Origin: Coptis chinensis
Taxonomy: Eukaryota > Streptophyta > Magnoliopsida > Ranunculales > Ranunculaceae
Assembly: GCA_015680905.1 (NCBI GenBank)
Contig: CM027380.1
Span: 15,766,001 to 15,830,000, forward strand
Direction of reading: 5' to 3'
DNA length: 64,000 nucleotides
Shown here: in pieces, positions 50,238-63,400 of the stretch
How positions within the stretch are numbered: position 1 is the first letter of the stretch
Layout: each line of letters starts with the position of its first letter
Notes under the pieces: model-generated
The model's input: the letters and a program-made list of their open reading frames with translations, nothing else
The model's database searches: none
What the model was told of the DNA's origin: nothing
Program-made: the position numbers and the translations under genes

Positions 50238-50648
50238 TTAAGAAAAAGCTAGATAGGGAAAGTAATAGTTTTTTGTAGTTTGGTTATAAATCACAAAATC
50301 CTCATCTACATGCAGCCTCTGAATGTGGAGACACATGGAATCTGACATATGGGAGTTGAGGAATTCACGGAAATTAAATAAAAACACTATTAGGGAAACA
50401 AAGAGAAACAGATTTCGTTGTAGTTGATCAGAATATTGTATGTCTGTATGAAAGGAAAAAGAACAAACAGGTGCACTACTAGCTCTTTCAACTTTCAGTG
50501 GTGGGGCCTTCTGCCGCTTCACAGTAACAGCCACAGTGCCCCCCGACTTAAAAGACACGTTCTCAGCTTTATATTTGTGTTGTGTGAAAAGGGATAATGT
50601 ATAAATGGCTTCAAATGGTGCACGTAATTGTTTACTTGTCTTAGCCAT
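50238..50648 (-). CDS. possible small gene of unknown function, up to 136 aa
   Basis: Not recognised. The frame opens MAKTSKQLRAPFEAIYTLS. It has a basic middle (V-T-V-K-R-Q-K-A-P-P-L-K-V-E) and a hydrophobic stretch at about residues 78-92. The support is context: TATATAT at 50726-50733 on the same strand lies about 80 bp before the ATG, with a pyrimidine- and adenine-rich leader between. The last third is less protein-like, so the real protein may be shorter or continue in another exon. It could equally be a chance frame. Confidence 0.3.
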   Translation of the reverse strand: MAKTSKQLRAPFEAIYTLSLFTQHKYKAENVSFKSGGTVAVTVKRQKAPPLKVERASSAPVCSFSFHTDIQYSDQLQRNLFLFVSLIVFLFNFREFLNSHMSDSMCLHIQRLHVDEDFVIYNQTTKNYYFPYLAFS

Positions 50649-51018
50649 GTTCCCTTCCTTCCGACTGCCGCTTCTCTACACTTCACATATCCTTTCTACA
50701 CAGCTGTCCTATTAAATTTGGCCACATATATATCCACTTGTAATGGTGAGCGAATAGGATATTCAATTTTGTATTTTTGAAAACTTGAATTAGTCTGTCC
50801 AAGATTAAATGTTTCGTGATCACAAGGAAATTTACTTCATAAGTGACAGCTACATGCTAATTGGTTGCGCAAATTATATATGAATTTAAATTATGTCAAA
50901 AAATATAGTAGCAAACACATGAAATTTTATTCATGAGAGATTGAGAGGTGTATCGATCTAAGAATGGATTGAGTCTTCTAAGAGTAATCTATGTAGATGT
51001 GAGTGTATAAAAATAGTA

Positions 51019-51120
51019 GGTGTCGATTAGTAAAGTCCGTAAAATCTTTGGGTGATAATACTAGAAGTTTGAGAATTAAATCCACCAACATTAAAGAGTT
51101 ACTGATCTCTTTTAAAACAT
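51019..51120 (+). mobile_element. tRNA-derived SINE, copy 2 (diverged)
   Basis: It follows the copy at 15734 across its length: TTAGTAAAGTCCGTAAAATC for the A-box region, TTTGGGTGAT, and AAAGAGTTACTGATCTC in the body, then an A/T tail. The B box has decayed (TTGAGAATTAAATCC), so this copy is older and probably silent. Confidence 0.6.
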
Positions 51121-53634
51121 ATTATATATATATATAATATGTAATAATCTTAAAAATTATATATTTACATAGTAGAAATTAAGTAAATATAAGAGGTGGC
51201 GACTAACAAGCCACGTCCAATGCAGAGAGACCGAAGACGAGAACTCTGCCAAGATATATACACAAAATGAAATCAAGGCAACACATGTGTGGTCCAAGGT
51301 GAAAACTCAACAACACAGCGATATGATCAATTTTCTTCCACTTTCAATGTAATATACTTAAGACTTGAAATATGTATATATTAGATAAATAAGGCTACTT
51401 TGTTGATCAGTACTATATATGACTACTATCTAATTGCATAACAGTAAGTTAATATACAAATTAGGGTGGCGTTTCATGTATGGCATTATCTATTAAGTTC
51501 GATTATATACACAAACGACAAATCCAACCCAACATAACAGCAGATTTCTATAGTCGAAACTCAAAGAGTAGCATGTCGCCGAAATAAAGAAAAACATCAA
51601 GCTGGAAAATACAAGTTTTTTGGTCTTTAGATTCTCACACACAAACAGATAATTGTGATGTTTCTAGGTGCAGCATGCTAGTTCTCTTTATGGTCAAAGG
51701 CATTCTATCTTATAGCCTTGTTAGCACAAAGCTGGTCTCGACATATCCGGACTCCATAAAATCAGTTGACCCCTGACAATGAGTCCACTTGAAAACGCCA
51801 TTGAAAAACCAGAAGCCAAATCATGAATGATGGGATGAGTTCCAAACCCATTAATTTGAAGTCTTCTCTTTATAAAAACAAAACTCATTATTGACACAGG
51901 GGAATAGATAAGATGTTTAATGCAGGATCCAGTTGATGATTTGAAGTCCCTAATAGAACCCCACTCCATACATAAGTTTACCCAAAAAAAAGGAACCCCA
52001 CTTATATCATCTGAAATAGTGACAAAAACCCTAATCATAGAGTCATCAAATTCCTGCCTAACATCCCCATCAAGGACATGTTTGCAAATGACAAAACAAG
52101 AATGATGGATTGATATCAAATCTTGTATTTGATACCTGAAATCCAACAAAACAACTATTTGAAAACAGGAAAAGATGCATAATGGAAACCAATTGAGGAC
52201 GTTAAGTTAAACAAAATCCACAATTGAGGCCCACCAAAAACCCACTAATAAGTGGGATATGAGCAATTCTCTCTTTTCTTTTATTTTTTTTTTCGATCAG
52301 GATATAAGCAATTCTCTATGGACATAAGATCCCGACAAATCTTTTCATTGGAGTACAAGATTGAGTACTGAATAAGCAATTCCACTAGTTTATCGCAAAA
52401 CAATATAATAATAAAATAATAATAAAAAGAAAAGAAAAGAAGAAAGAATTTTAATTCTTATTACTTTTTTTTTTTTGACAACATTGAGACAAACATGAAC
52501 ATGGCTAAAGAGGAGCGAAGGAAACATTTGAGATGGCGAATAGCCTAGATCAATGTTTAAATACTCCACCATCGTACCATGACTCCCATAGTGGTGAATT
52601 TTCATTTGGAATAGAGAAATTTTAGAACTTACTCCAGTGTCATTAAAGCAGTCATGATTGATCGGGCTGGAGCTAACTGGGGTCACGGCCTCCTACAGGA
52701 TACTGAAGTGCCCTATGCATGGGTACGAAGAAGATCAAAGTATTCAACTAATTAAGTACTAATGATTTTTTACGGTCTCTCTCAGATTTTTTTTCTTGAA
52801 CTAACACTTATCTTGACCACTTAAATAAATCCCTTAATACTGTTCCTCGGCAAGATATTAATTGCCCCCAAAACCATATTGTTCTAATATAAAAGGTACT
52901 GTTAAAACAATAGTTACAAATAACAAGTTGGTGTATCAGTTTGTATGTATCCAAAACAAACAATCGATGCATGACTAGCGTTTATGCACATGGTTCGCAA
53001 TAGAAGCACATGTATAATGTCTGCCCACACTTGCAACGAAAGTTTCATGCGCACGTGATCTCAGTCTAGATCCACAAACAGCAAGACAATGTAAGAAAGA
53101 ACACTAACACGTACAATCCAACACACTAAGTATGGAGGCTGCAGTGAGTTAATTTTGATCCAAGTCATTTGGCCAAGTACATCCAAAAATTCCAAATTTT
53201 GGAACACTGATTGTTAGTTAACTCACTATATTCATGTCTGCTACTACGTACCAATCTCAATCACAAGGTACACATAATAATTAATCAAATGATGGAACAC
53301 GCAATTGTTCACCACGAGGTTGGAGGGTTGGGATCGATGGGATTAAATTGGTTAGTAAAATTATAAGAGCATCACCAACGCATTCTTAATTATAACTTAT
53401 AAGTGACTGCTATTTGATGATACAGCAACTTTCGAACCTCTTTTTATATTCATTTGCATCTACTACCCATATATACCCATCATAGCCGTCCAGAGTGCAG
53501 AATAAGACAAAATAAGCTTAATACATAATATGTATGCTTCTCTAAGGAGTGCATGGGAGAATATAAACTCCTCTAAAAATTTTCATTAGTTACCTAGAAG
53601 AAAACGGTTTACGAACGTAGCACTTTTAAGTTTT
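51121..53634. other. intergenic, no gene seen
   Basis: AT-rich with several chance frames up to 142 codons, none of recognised family. Confidence 0.4.
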
Positions 53635-53650
53635 AATGCATGCATAACCT

Positions 53651-53693
<43 letters not shown>

Positions 53694-53718
53694 CCGATAA
53701 TAAATGCATGCATAACCT
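53635..53718 (-). mobile_element. ultra-short retroposon: poly(A) with a 16-bp target duplication
   Basis: AATGCATGCATAACCT occurs perfectly at 53635-53650 and 53703-53718. Between them is a 52-bp insert of a 34-T tract and 16 other bases. On the minus strand this is a few bases of element followed by poly(A), as left by extreme 5' truncation during target-primed reverse transcription. Confidence 0.7.
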
Positions 53719-55845
53719 ATTATTATGTATATTAACTATGAGCAAGAATCATGATTGAAAAGAAAGAGAAAAGATATTATACGAAATCAAATCACAATGA
53801 AAATTGAAGTACATTGAATATGGCAAAGAGAACAAGCAAAAAAAAACAACCATATTATGACATGATGTACGTTAAGAAACAGTTGAATCATATGATTGAA
53901 TCGAGTTTCATCAGTGATTATGAGGTTTGGCCTATCAAGGTCCATTTCACCCCCATTGGAGGTTTTGAACTTTGAAGTATTTGAGGACGCAATGCATCGT
54001 ATAGGGGGAAAGTATCCACAATTCCCTTCCAGGATCTATAGGCAGGGCATAACATATCTCAGCATCATTGTGTCAAAATAATTGGTCTGAAACTTTGACA
54101 AATTTGATGAAAACAACTTTTTTTAGCTTATCAAAAAGTACGTCAAATGTGTTGGTTTTCAATGAAAATTTTGGTTTGTCAATTTATTGGGATTTCATGA
54201 GTTCCAAAAGGATATTCGATCTTCTGTATAGGCACGAGTATCGTGCATTAAATGATTTAACATGATTTAGGGAACAAAATTTCGTTTTAAACAAATAAGG
54301 GATAATTAAAAGAAAAATAAATCTACATGATTCGTAACTTGCTACAGAACCACATAAGGAACATTTCTATCAGACTGCCTAAACAGTGGGTGCTAGTACT
54401 GTAATTGGTTTCTCCAGTCATGCATTATCATATTGCAACGCATTCTTTTATCCCATCCAGTCAGTGAAGAATTTATTGTGTTCTCGACTTGCACTTTTTT
54501 CACAAACCAAATACAGCCAAAAGGTGCCTTTGATCTATTTATTCTGTTTGCTTTTACACTAATTACTAGGCAAATAGCACACACATATGTGAGTATTGAA
54601 GAATACTACATGGGTGCGAGTAAATACTTGTCCATATATGTGTTCATGCATGTGTCACCTTAGTGTCAAAACAAAAAATCAAAACAGACAAGAAGCAAAA
54701 TGGGCTCTCAAACGGCTTAGGGTTGGCCAATTGCTCCTAAGAATCCAAATCCTCTACGTGATGGAGTCCAAAATATTATGTCTCTGTCTTAGGAGTCCAA
54801 AAAATTCTTAACAGACTCTCTTAAACTGATTTTCTGGAATCTAAATCCTCTACGTCATAGAGTGAATTCAGAACTTCATATAAGAATGGGAGTAAAAACT
54901 TATTCCGTGAAGTTCTAAATATTACTTTGGGTTAATTAGTATTACCTCTAGTGAGTCAATTAGGATTTCTGAAATTAAGGTCTCTCAATAATAATAATAA
55001 TTATATTATTTTGAGAAAGAGACTCTAATTTCTCATGTATTAGAGAAGAAATTGTAATTGACTTATCTAGTAGGGAGTAATACTAGTTTAAAAAATCTTT
55101 TTTAGCATCCTTTTTCTTGACGCACCCCGCCACACATTAGAAATCTAGTCACGCGCCTCCAGGGGCAACCCACAATTCGACCATATCACTCTGCTCATCT
55201 GCTGTAGCAGAAATAATTCTAGACCAAAAGGTAGATCTCATTCTTACTATATAGTACGCATTACTAGTGAAAAGTAAAAGATCTCCTTTGTTGCTCTGAT
55301 ACAATCCATTTGGCAAACCGAGATACTGGTTTCCATCTCAACACCTAAAGAAAGGTGAATAACTGAATACTATAGAATAAACTTATAAACCCAAACAAAG
55401 AGTGCGATAAAAGAACATTATCATGGGTGTTAATCTCCCCAGTCCCAACAAACTCTCTAAATATGGCGGTAAAAATAATAATAAACAAACAATCATCAAA
55501 TATGGGAGTTCCCCTTCACTTCAATTGAGATAAGAATCTCTGTCATTCTCCACAATGACACTGAAATCTTTGTTCTTCTTTAAAGACTGCCTAGTCAAAC
55601 TAAATTATGTCCAATCCATCTTTCTCTGCCAAATGGTTTGAACAACAATGAGATTCAAACACCAGGAGAGCAACAGAACAGAGAAAAGAAAGTGCAGGGG
55701 GGGGGGGGTTAAAAGAGAGATGAACAAGGGACCCTCCCCCCCTCAGAACTCTTAGCAGTCCACACCATTAAGCCGCTTTTTTTCTTCCTCATTCTGTAGT
55801 GACACCTGTTAGTTGATACCCAAAAGCAATTCCAATCCTTCTCTG
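53719..55845. other. intergenic upstream of the MATE gene, no gene seen
   Basis: No recognisable coding segment. An 11-G run lies near 55700, about 150 bp before the TATA box. Confidence 0.4.
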
Positions 55846-55856
55846 TATATATATAG
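55846..55856 (+). promoter_or_regulatory. TATA box of the MATE transporter gene
   Basis: TATATATATAG lies 136 bp before the start codon and is followed about 30 bp on by CATCAGTCCACATTC, a plausible transcription start context. The inferred leader is about 105 nt. Confidence 0.65.
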
Positions 55857-55991
55857 AGCCACCATCTATCATCAGTCCACATTCAAAAACAAAAACAAAG
55901 CAACTGCACATACATAAGAAGAGCTCATTCATTCTCATCAGTTCAGAATCTTAGTCGAGTTTAAAACGTAGTTTAAGCTATCTAGCTAGCC

Positions 55992-57726
55992 ATGTGTAAC
56001 CCAAAACCATCTCCTCCCTCTTCATTCATCTCTCCAAAGAAAAACCTTTTCATGAATCCCCACAAAACGATGGATCTTCACATTGATGAAGGAGAACTTC
56101 ATAGATGGCCAACACCAACTGAGGTACTGTGTAAAAAAATCACTTTAAATAATATGTTTTACCATCTAAAGAAACAGCATTATTTTACAGCTACTTATTC
56201 ACCAACTTATTTTCCTCTGTTATGTACTTTGCTATCAGGTTGTAGAAGAGATCAAAGAAATAGGAAAAATATCAGGACCAACAGCTTTAACTGGCTTGGT
56301 TTTATATTCAAGAGCAATGATATCTATGCTCTTTCTTGGTTACCTAGGAGAGCTTGAGTTAGCAGCTGGTTCTCTTTCAATTGGCTTTGCAAACATCACT
56401 GGCTACTCTGTCATATCTGGCTTAGCCATGGGAATGGAACCTATATGTGGGCAAGCATTTGGCGCGAAGCAATGGAAACTCCTTGGCTTGACTTTGCAAA
56501 GAACAGTACTTCTCCTCCTTTCGGCATCCATACCCATCTCTTTTATGTGGCTTAACATGAAGAGAATTCTCTTGTGGTGTGGTCAGGATGAAGAAATTTC
56601 AGCGACAGCTCATGTGTTCATTTTGTTCTCTATACCAGACCTCTTCTTTCTTTCCCTCCTTCACCCTCTTCGAATATATCTAAGGACTCAAGGCATTACA
56701 TTACCATTGGCATACTGTTCAGCCATCTCTGTTCTTCTCCATGTTCCCTTAAACTTCATCCTAGTTGTGCAACTTAAAATGGGCCTCAAAGGTGTGGCCA
56801 TTGCCATGGTGTGGACTAATCTCAACTTCTTCCTCTTGTTGATGGCTTTTGTGGTATTCTCTGGTGTTTATAAGGATTCATGGGTTACACCAAGTATGGA
56901 TTGCCTTCGAGGTTGGTCGTCATTGCTAGGGCTTGCAGTGCCGACTTGCCTCTCAGTCTGCCTAGAATGGTGGTGGTATGAATTCATGATAATCCTGTGT
57001 GGACTGCTTGCAAATCCCAAAGCAACCATTTCTTCAATGGGTATCTTGATACAAACAACCTCATTGGTTTATGTCTTTCCATCATCTCTAAGCTTTGGAG
57101 TGTCAACAAGAGTTGGGAATGAGCTCGGCGCAAACCGACCTGCAAAAGCGCGCATCTCCATGATTGTATCACTCGCATGTGCAGTTGCTTTAGGCATTGT
57201 TGCTATGTTGTTTGCTACATTAATGAGGCACGAATGGGGTCGTCTTTTCACTAGTGACACTGAAATTCTGGAGCTTACTGCGATCGCATTACCGATTGCA
57301 GGGCTCTGCGAGATAGGGAACTGTCCACAAACAACTGGTTGTGGAGTGCTACGAGGAAGTGCAAGGCCTACCATTGGTGCAAACATCAACTTGGGTTCTT
57401 TCTACTTGGTGGGTATGCCTGTGGCCATTTTGATGGGCTTTGTAGCTAAAATGGGATTTGGAGGTCTGTGGTTTGGATTACTAGCTGCTCAGGCCTCATG
57501 TGCATTGCTCATGTTTTATGTGCTAGGAAAAACAGATTGGCTGCTTCAAGTGCAGAGAGCAAGAGAACTAACACAAACTTCTTCCACCTTTCCGCCACCA
57601 CCAACTGCTAAAGAAGCTAAAAGGGTAGCTAATTTGGAGGAGATTTTGTGCATTGGTGATGGATTTGGGAAGTCAGCATCAGTAGAAACTGACCCACTCA
57701 TATCTGCACCTGTTGTCAGTGAATGA
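55992..57726 (+). CDS. MATE-family multidrug and toxin extrusion transporter (DTX48-56 clade), 2 exons, 539 aa
   Basis: Exons 55992-56123 and 56239-57726 join in frame (T-E then V-V-E-E-I). The product is a 12-helix cation-coupled exporter with two MatE repeats. Repeat one covers about residues 55-260 with G-M-E-P-I-C-G-Q-A-F-G-A, the family hallmark. Repeat two covers about 280-485 with S-T-R-V-G-N-E-L-G-A-N and C-G-V-L-R-G. The N-terminus MCNPKPSPP and the long polar C-terminal tail are typical of the plant clade that includes Arabidopsis DTX48-DTX51 (BCD1, ADS1 and the abscisic-acid exporter DTX50). The exact orthologue and substrate cannot be decided by reading. The gene is intact. An unusual G run and a TATA box precede it. 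Confidence 0.94.
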
Positions 57727-59960
57727 GAATTCTTTTTTACATTTCCATTTTTACAAAATTTTGCCTCTTGAAAATGAGAGCTGATGTGAAGATTATTGGT
57801 TGGGTCCCACTTATATTGTAGAAAAGTTTTACAAATGAGTACAAATTCGGTTTCTATTTCTATTTCTTTTTATTTTTTTTTTTATAGAAAGATTGTCTGT
57901 TTATAAAACCGGTTTTCAATTTTTTTTTTAAGTTTTGATTTCACTTCAGTTGTACTATAAGCGAAAATTTGACACTAAAGAAAAAATATTCACTGGGAGA
58001 GAGAGGGAGGGAGAGCTGTCGGTTGGTTTTAAGGCTGGAGGGAGGATCTGCCCACCTTTTCTATTGTTCCCTTCTATTTAAGACCACAGCCGAGTGCTAA
58101 AAAAAGGAAAAGTTCAACGTACCACTCCCAAGAGTTCGTCCAAAATTTCCTTGCATTTTTATTTCTCTACAAAGCAGCTATCCTCTTTTCTTTTACCAAA
58201 AAATAAAATAAAAAATATATTCACTTTTTTATATTCAAATAATTATTAATTCTATTAATTTAAAAGTTGAAGCTCACCCTGTCTCCCAAACAGCTATAAG
58301 TCTACAACTTTCTTATATTTCATCATGTAAAAGATTTCCCAGGAATACTTTCAGTGTCACTGGAAACAGAAAACAGGTTTTCAAGTTATAAAATGGCTTG
58401 TATAATGGCTCAGTATCCCACCTTATCTGTCTGATTAAGGAAATGATGATAGTTGGGGTACTAGAGAAGAGGGCATAGAGGGACACTGGCCTGTGGGGGT
58501 CCCCTGCTTGTAACCGAAGAAACAAAATTCAGCTATTATTGCTTCTGTCTACTTCTGAAGATGACAAAAGTAGGAGCAATGGCATAGTGTCTTGGCATAA
58601 CAATACAACCCAATCCCTCCCAATTCACTTAAAAAAACAAAAAAAATCACCTCCCTAGAGATATTCAAACAGGCTCTACGTATCCCGGATGCCGTGTGTT
58701 GTTTCTTTAGCATCCCAATGTTCTGTTGCAAGGCATCTGGATATGGGTCGAACATATTTTCACTTCTCTTTCATCTCCTCCACCCCACATTCCTTTGTGT
58801 CCATTTCACAGAAAAAAAAAAACAACTCACCCTCTTGTACGAATCAACCAAAACAAACACCACCAACTCACCAAGAGAGAAAAAGAATATGTTAAAAAAA
58901 TTGAATATAATAGGAGGATCGTCGTGACTCCCTTCCACGTCCCTTTTTGCTCTTTTTGAGTGATACACCTAAGACTATCTGAATTCTTTCGGATTTTTTA
59001 TTTTGTAGCCACACTTTACACGCTCTTCCTCCTCTCATCTCAACACCCTCCTATCTTTAACATCTCAACACTCTCCTATCTTTATTCTTATCTTTTACTG
59101 CCCATCTCTGTCTTGATCCCCACCATCTGCGTCTTTCTAACCATTAATACAAGTACTTCTTTAACCATTACATGGTTATCTATTCCACTGTTTTCTTGTG
59201 AGGTTGGGAACAAGGTGGCAAAAGTTCTCTTTATAGCTTGTGATAGATTCTGAATCTTACACCCTTTGAATCGTACATATTCTCAAGTGTGGCTAACTCA
59301 ATACTGGGATATTTTATGACACTGGCGGTTGAGAAGTGACTGGTGATGGTGGCTGCATGTGAGGCTCAAGTAATGGAATTGATTAATCTGTTTTTACAAC
59401 CAAATATTCATATATCAGATTTAAATCAACATGATAGATTGATAGGTAATAGTTTCAATTTTCAAAAAGATTAACCCCACCCCTCAACCAAGGTCCCTTC
59501 GGTGGTGTTTTCTTGTCACCACAACGTTTCCTTTGTTACAACTTACAACTTCTTGTCAATAATGTAGGATATATTTATTCATAAGTCCTCTCGTTAATCA
59601 ATTTTAACAACGAAAACAGAAGAACTTCAAAAGGACTACCCGGCAGATAAATACGAATAATTACGAAAAGTATTCTCTTTATTAGATATTAGTATTTACT
59701 ACAGATGAGAAAGTTACATGATCATAAACTACATATCAAGTTCAGGCACAAATTGAACCTCCAACTCCGCGAGGAAAAGAAAAAGAGATTGAAGTTCAAT
59801 GAGGTCGTACTTGTAAGTAAGTAAGCAACTAGACTAAGGTAGTTACCATTGATTTCCGATTAGATGACAGAAGTTTGGAAGAAAAGTTTAGTAGTTACAA
59901 CTTTTGCCGATTCTTTTTGCAATTTTAAGATTTATATATGGATTATTTTCTTTTCTTTTA
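57727..59960. other. intergenic, no gene seen
   Basis: The MATE 3' leader is at the start, then pyrimidine-rich and AT-rich sequence with only chance frames. Confidence 0.45.
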
Positions 59961-60371
59961 TGTTGGTACTATTGGTATACGGTTACCAAATTCATATTGG
60001 TTTTGGTTTTGGTTTTGGTTTTGGTTTCCTATTCTAAATAGAATTCCAATTTGATATCCACTGCTTCTATAAATACAAGACCGGCTTGTGAGATTTGTTA
60101 TGCTCAAGTTTGTGAGAGAGAGTTTGTGAATTCTTTGGAATTTGTTTGTGAGTGATTGTACTCTATTTGTTTATCTCTTGATTAGTAAAGTTCTCCTCTT
60201 TTACTTGGTGGATTAGGCTAACGCCAAATTACATAAATCTCGTCTCCACTTCTGTTGGTTATTCGCTTTGCATTGGTAAGTATTTTAATTGATTTATTTT
60301 TTGTCGATTTCTATCACCACATTCAATCTTCTTTATCAAATTGTCACGCTTTCGCATTCGTTTATGTAACA
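59961..60371 (+). repeat. 5' LTR of a Ty1/copia element
   Basis: The 411-bp repeat begins TGTTGGTACT and ends TGTAACA, immediately before the primer site. It contains TATAAATA (60068-60075) and a run of (TTTTGG) hexamers at 59997-60027 in the presumed U3. Its last 263 bases recur inverted at 63318-63580, which independently fixes the right border. The 3' LTR lies beyond the window, so the left end is less certain. Confidence 0.75.
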
Positions 60372-60374
60372 AAT

Positions 60375-60387
60375 TGGTATCGGAGCC
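60375..60387 (+). promoter_or_regulatory. retrotransposon primer-binding site (initiator tRNA-Met)
   Basis: TGGTATCGGAGCC lies three bases after the LTR. It matches the complement of the plant initiator tRNA-Met 3' end (TGGTATCAGAGCC) at all but one base, the usual copia primer. Confidence 0.85.
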
Positions 60388-60457
60388 AAGATTTTACCTA
60401 GGGTTTTTTTTTGTTGGTTTATTGATTGTTTTGTGGTATATAAAAGTTTGAGAAAGT

Positions 60458-63400
60458 ATGGCGACGGATCCTCCATCGGGTACTACTTCAACGACGTATA
60501 AGGAGAAATCACCTCCTACGACTTTGAATATTAACCATACAAGGATTGATGTGGAGAAATTCGATGGATCTAACAATTTTAGTATGTGGCGTTGTGAAGT
60601 TATAGATACACTATGCCAACAAGACTTGGATGATGTGTTAAACGAAAAACCATTGGATATAGAGGAGAGTGTTTGGGCTAAGAAAAATAGGCGAGCTTGT
60701 TGTATCATAAGATCGTGTTTGGCTAGGGATGTGAAATACCTTGTTCTCAATGAGACTTCGGCCAAGGAAATCTGGAGAATTTTTAAAGAAAAGTACTTAG
60801 ATAAGACAATAGAAGGTCGTGTCTTTATGAAATCAAAGTTGTATGATATGAGAAAGAAAGAAGGTGTTTCATTGTCCCAGCATATGAACGAGTTTAACAA
60901 GTTACTTACTAACTTGTTGAACATTGAAGAAGAAACAAAGGATGAAGACAAAGCTTTCTATTTGTTGAGATCTCTTCCCAATGAGGAGTAATGGGCATAT
61001 AAAAATCACCATTATGTTCGGAAATAAACCCTTTGAACTATTCTGAGGTGCAGTTTGCATTGACAAGTTGGGATATGATGAACAACAATAAAAATGAGTC
61101 AAGAGAGTCGACGAGCACTGCTTTTGTGGTTAGAAGGAGGCCTAATGACCGCCCAAACTCAGGTGGTGGAAGAAGTAAATCTCGTTCCAAGTCGAGAGGG
61201 CGAAATCTAGCCCGTGATGAGTGTGTTTTTTGTCATGAGGTTGGACATTAGAAGAAGGACTGCAAGAAGTTGAAACACAAGCATAAAGATACTGAGCAGA
61301 AACAGTCCAATGTCAACATTGCTCAAAGAGGTAATGATTCTGATAGTTCCAATTTCTCTTTTCCCGTTACATCGAGTATTTGTTTCATTGATTCCAGTCA
61401 TTGGATTTTGGATACGGGTGTTACCTATCATGTTTGTCCCGTAAGGGAGTGGTTTACAAGTTTCAAAGAACTTGAAAGTGGTGATGTGTTGATGGGGAAT
61501 GATCAACCCTGTCGCATTATGGGGATGGGTAATATTCGTCTCAAGATGTATGATGAAACGGTTATGGAAATAAAGGATGTTCGATATGTTCCCGCTTTGA
61601 AGAAGAATCTTATCTCTATTGGTACTTTAGAAGCTAAGGGCTACAAGATAGTTATTGACAGTGGTGTTCTAAAGATAGTTTATGGAGCAATGGTTATCAT
61701 GAAAGGCATACGTCAGAATAACTTGTACTATTTGAAGGGTGGTACAGTTAGTGGATAAGTAGCTGTTACTGAACATTCAGAGGCAATTGCTAAGGAGGCC
61801 ACCAGATTATGGCATATGCGTCTTGCACATGCAAGTGAGAAGTCCATGCAAACATTAATAAAGCAAGGACTGTTGAAAGGTGCTAAGACCTGTAAGTTGG
61901 ATTTTTGTGAGCATTGTGTTTTGGGCAAGCAGACAAAGGTAAAGTTTGGCACCGCTATCCACCGTACGCGTGGAACCCTTGATTATGTTCATTCGGATAT
62001 TTGGGGTCCTTCTAGGAATGCATCTCTTGGAGGGAACAAACATTATTATGTGACATTTGTTGATGATTACTCTAGGCGTTTGTGGGTATATACCATGAGA
62101 AACAAGGATGAAGTCCTAGATATCTTTGTGAAGTGGAAAAAATTGATTGAAACTCAGACTGACAGAAATATCAAAAGACTCCGAACTGATAATGGTGGTG
62201 AATATACTAGTGATTCGTTCTTGCAAGTATGTCAAAATGAGGGAATAGAGAGGCACTTCATAGTGAAAGGTACGCCGCAACAGAATGAGGTAGCTAAGCG
62301 CATGAACCGTACTATAATAGAGAAAGTGCGGTGTATGTTGTCCAATATTGGATTGGGCAAAGCGTTTTGGGCTGAGGTTGTGAGTTATGCATGCTACCTT
62401 ATTAACAGGTTGTCTTCGGCTGCAATTGGAGGTAAAACTCCTATGGAGGTTTGGTCTGGTAAACCTGCTCAGGATTATAATTCCCTTCGTGTGTTTGGGT
62501 GTCCTGTTTACTTTCATGTCAAAGATGGTAAGTTAGATCCTAGAGCAAAGAAAACTATCTTTGTGGGTCTGAAAAGTGGAATTAGGTTATAAGCTATGGG
62601 ATCAGAAAGATAAGAAATTTGTTTTGAGCAGAGATGTAACATTTGATAAGGTTTTTATGTTGAAGTCTACTGACTCTCAGCAAGTAGAGAGTATGGCCAA
62701 ATAGGTATTGCAGCAGGTGGAGATTGATGCATCTTCACCTAGTCTAGATGGTTATGTATCTAGTAGATTGGCAACCATGGATAGTCAATCAATTGATGTT
62801 CTAGTTGAAGACACATAAATAGTGAATACAGGTGATGGAACAAATGATGATGCAGAGAATATGGCTCCATTAGAGGAGCAGATGAATGTTGGTCCTTTGG
62901 CTCCGATTCATGAGCCTATTACAACTGGTAAATCTAAATGGAATTTTTTCCCATTGTATTGGCTAAACGATTACATTACCTATGCACTTTTTGTTATTAA
63001 AAGTCTTGATGAAGATGTTCCTTCCTCATATTATGGAGCAATCCAGTGCTCCAAGTCAGAAAGGTGGAAGACAGCTATGGATGAGGAGATGCAATCTCTT
63101 CATAAGAAATCAACCTGGGTGCTTGTAAAGTTACCTAAGGGTAAGAAAGCGATTGGCGGAAAATGTGTGTTTGCATTGAAAGAAGGATCTTTAAGTGATG
63201 AGTTACGTTACAAGGCAAGATGGGTAGCTAAAGGCCCTAAGAGGGAGGGGATTGACTATAATGAGGTGTTTTCTCCGGTTGTGAAGCACTCCTCTATACG
63301 CATCATTTTGGCCTATTTGTTACGTAAACGAATACGGAAGCGTGACAATTGGACAAAAAAGATTGAATGTGGTGATAGAAATCGACAAAAAACAAATCAA

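Noticed and set aside
51721-52149. 142-codon minus-strand frame
   Set aside because: No recognised family or promoter, and low-complexity splice context; a chance frame is more likely.
60394-60951. 185-codon minus-strand frame
   Set aside because: It is antisense to copia gag, which is clearly coding on the plus strand.
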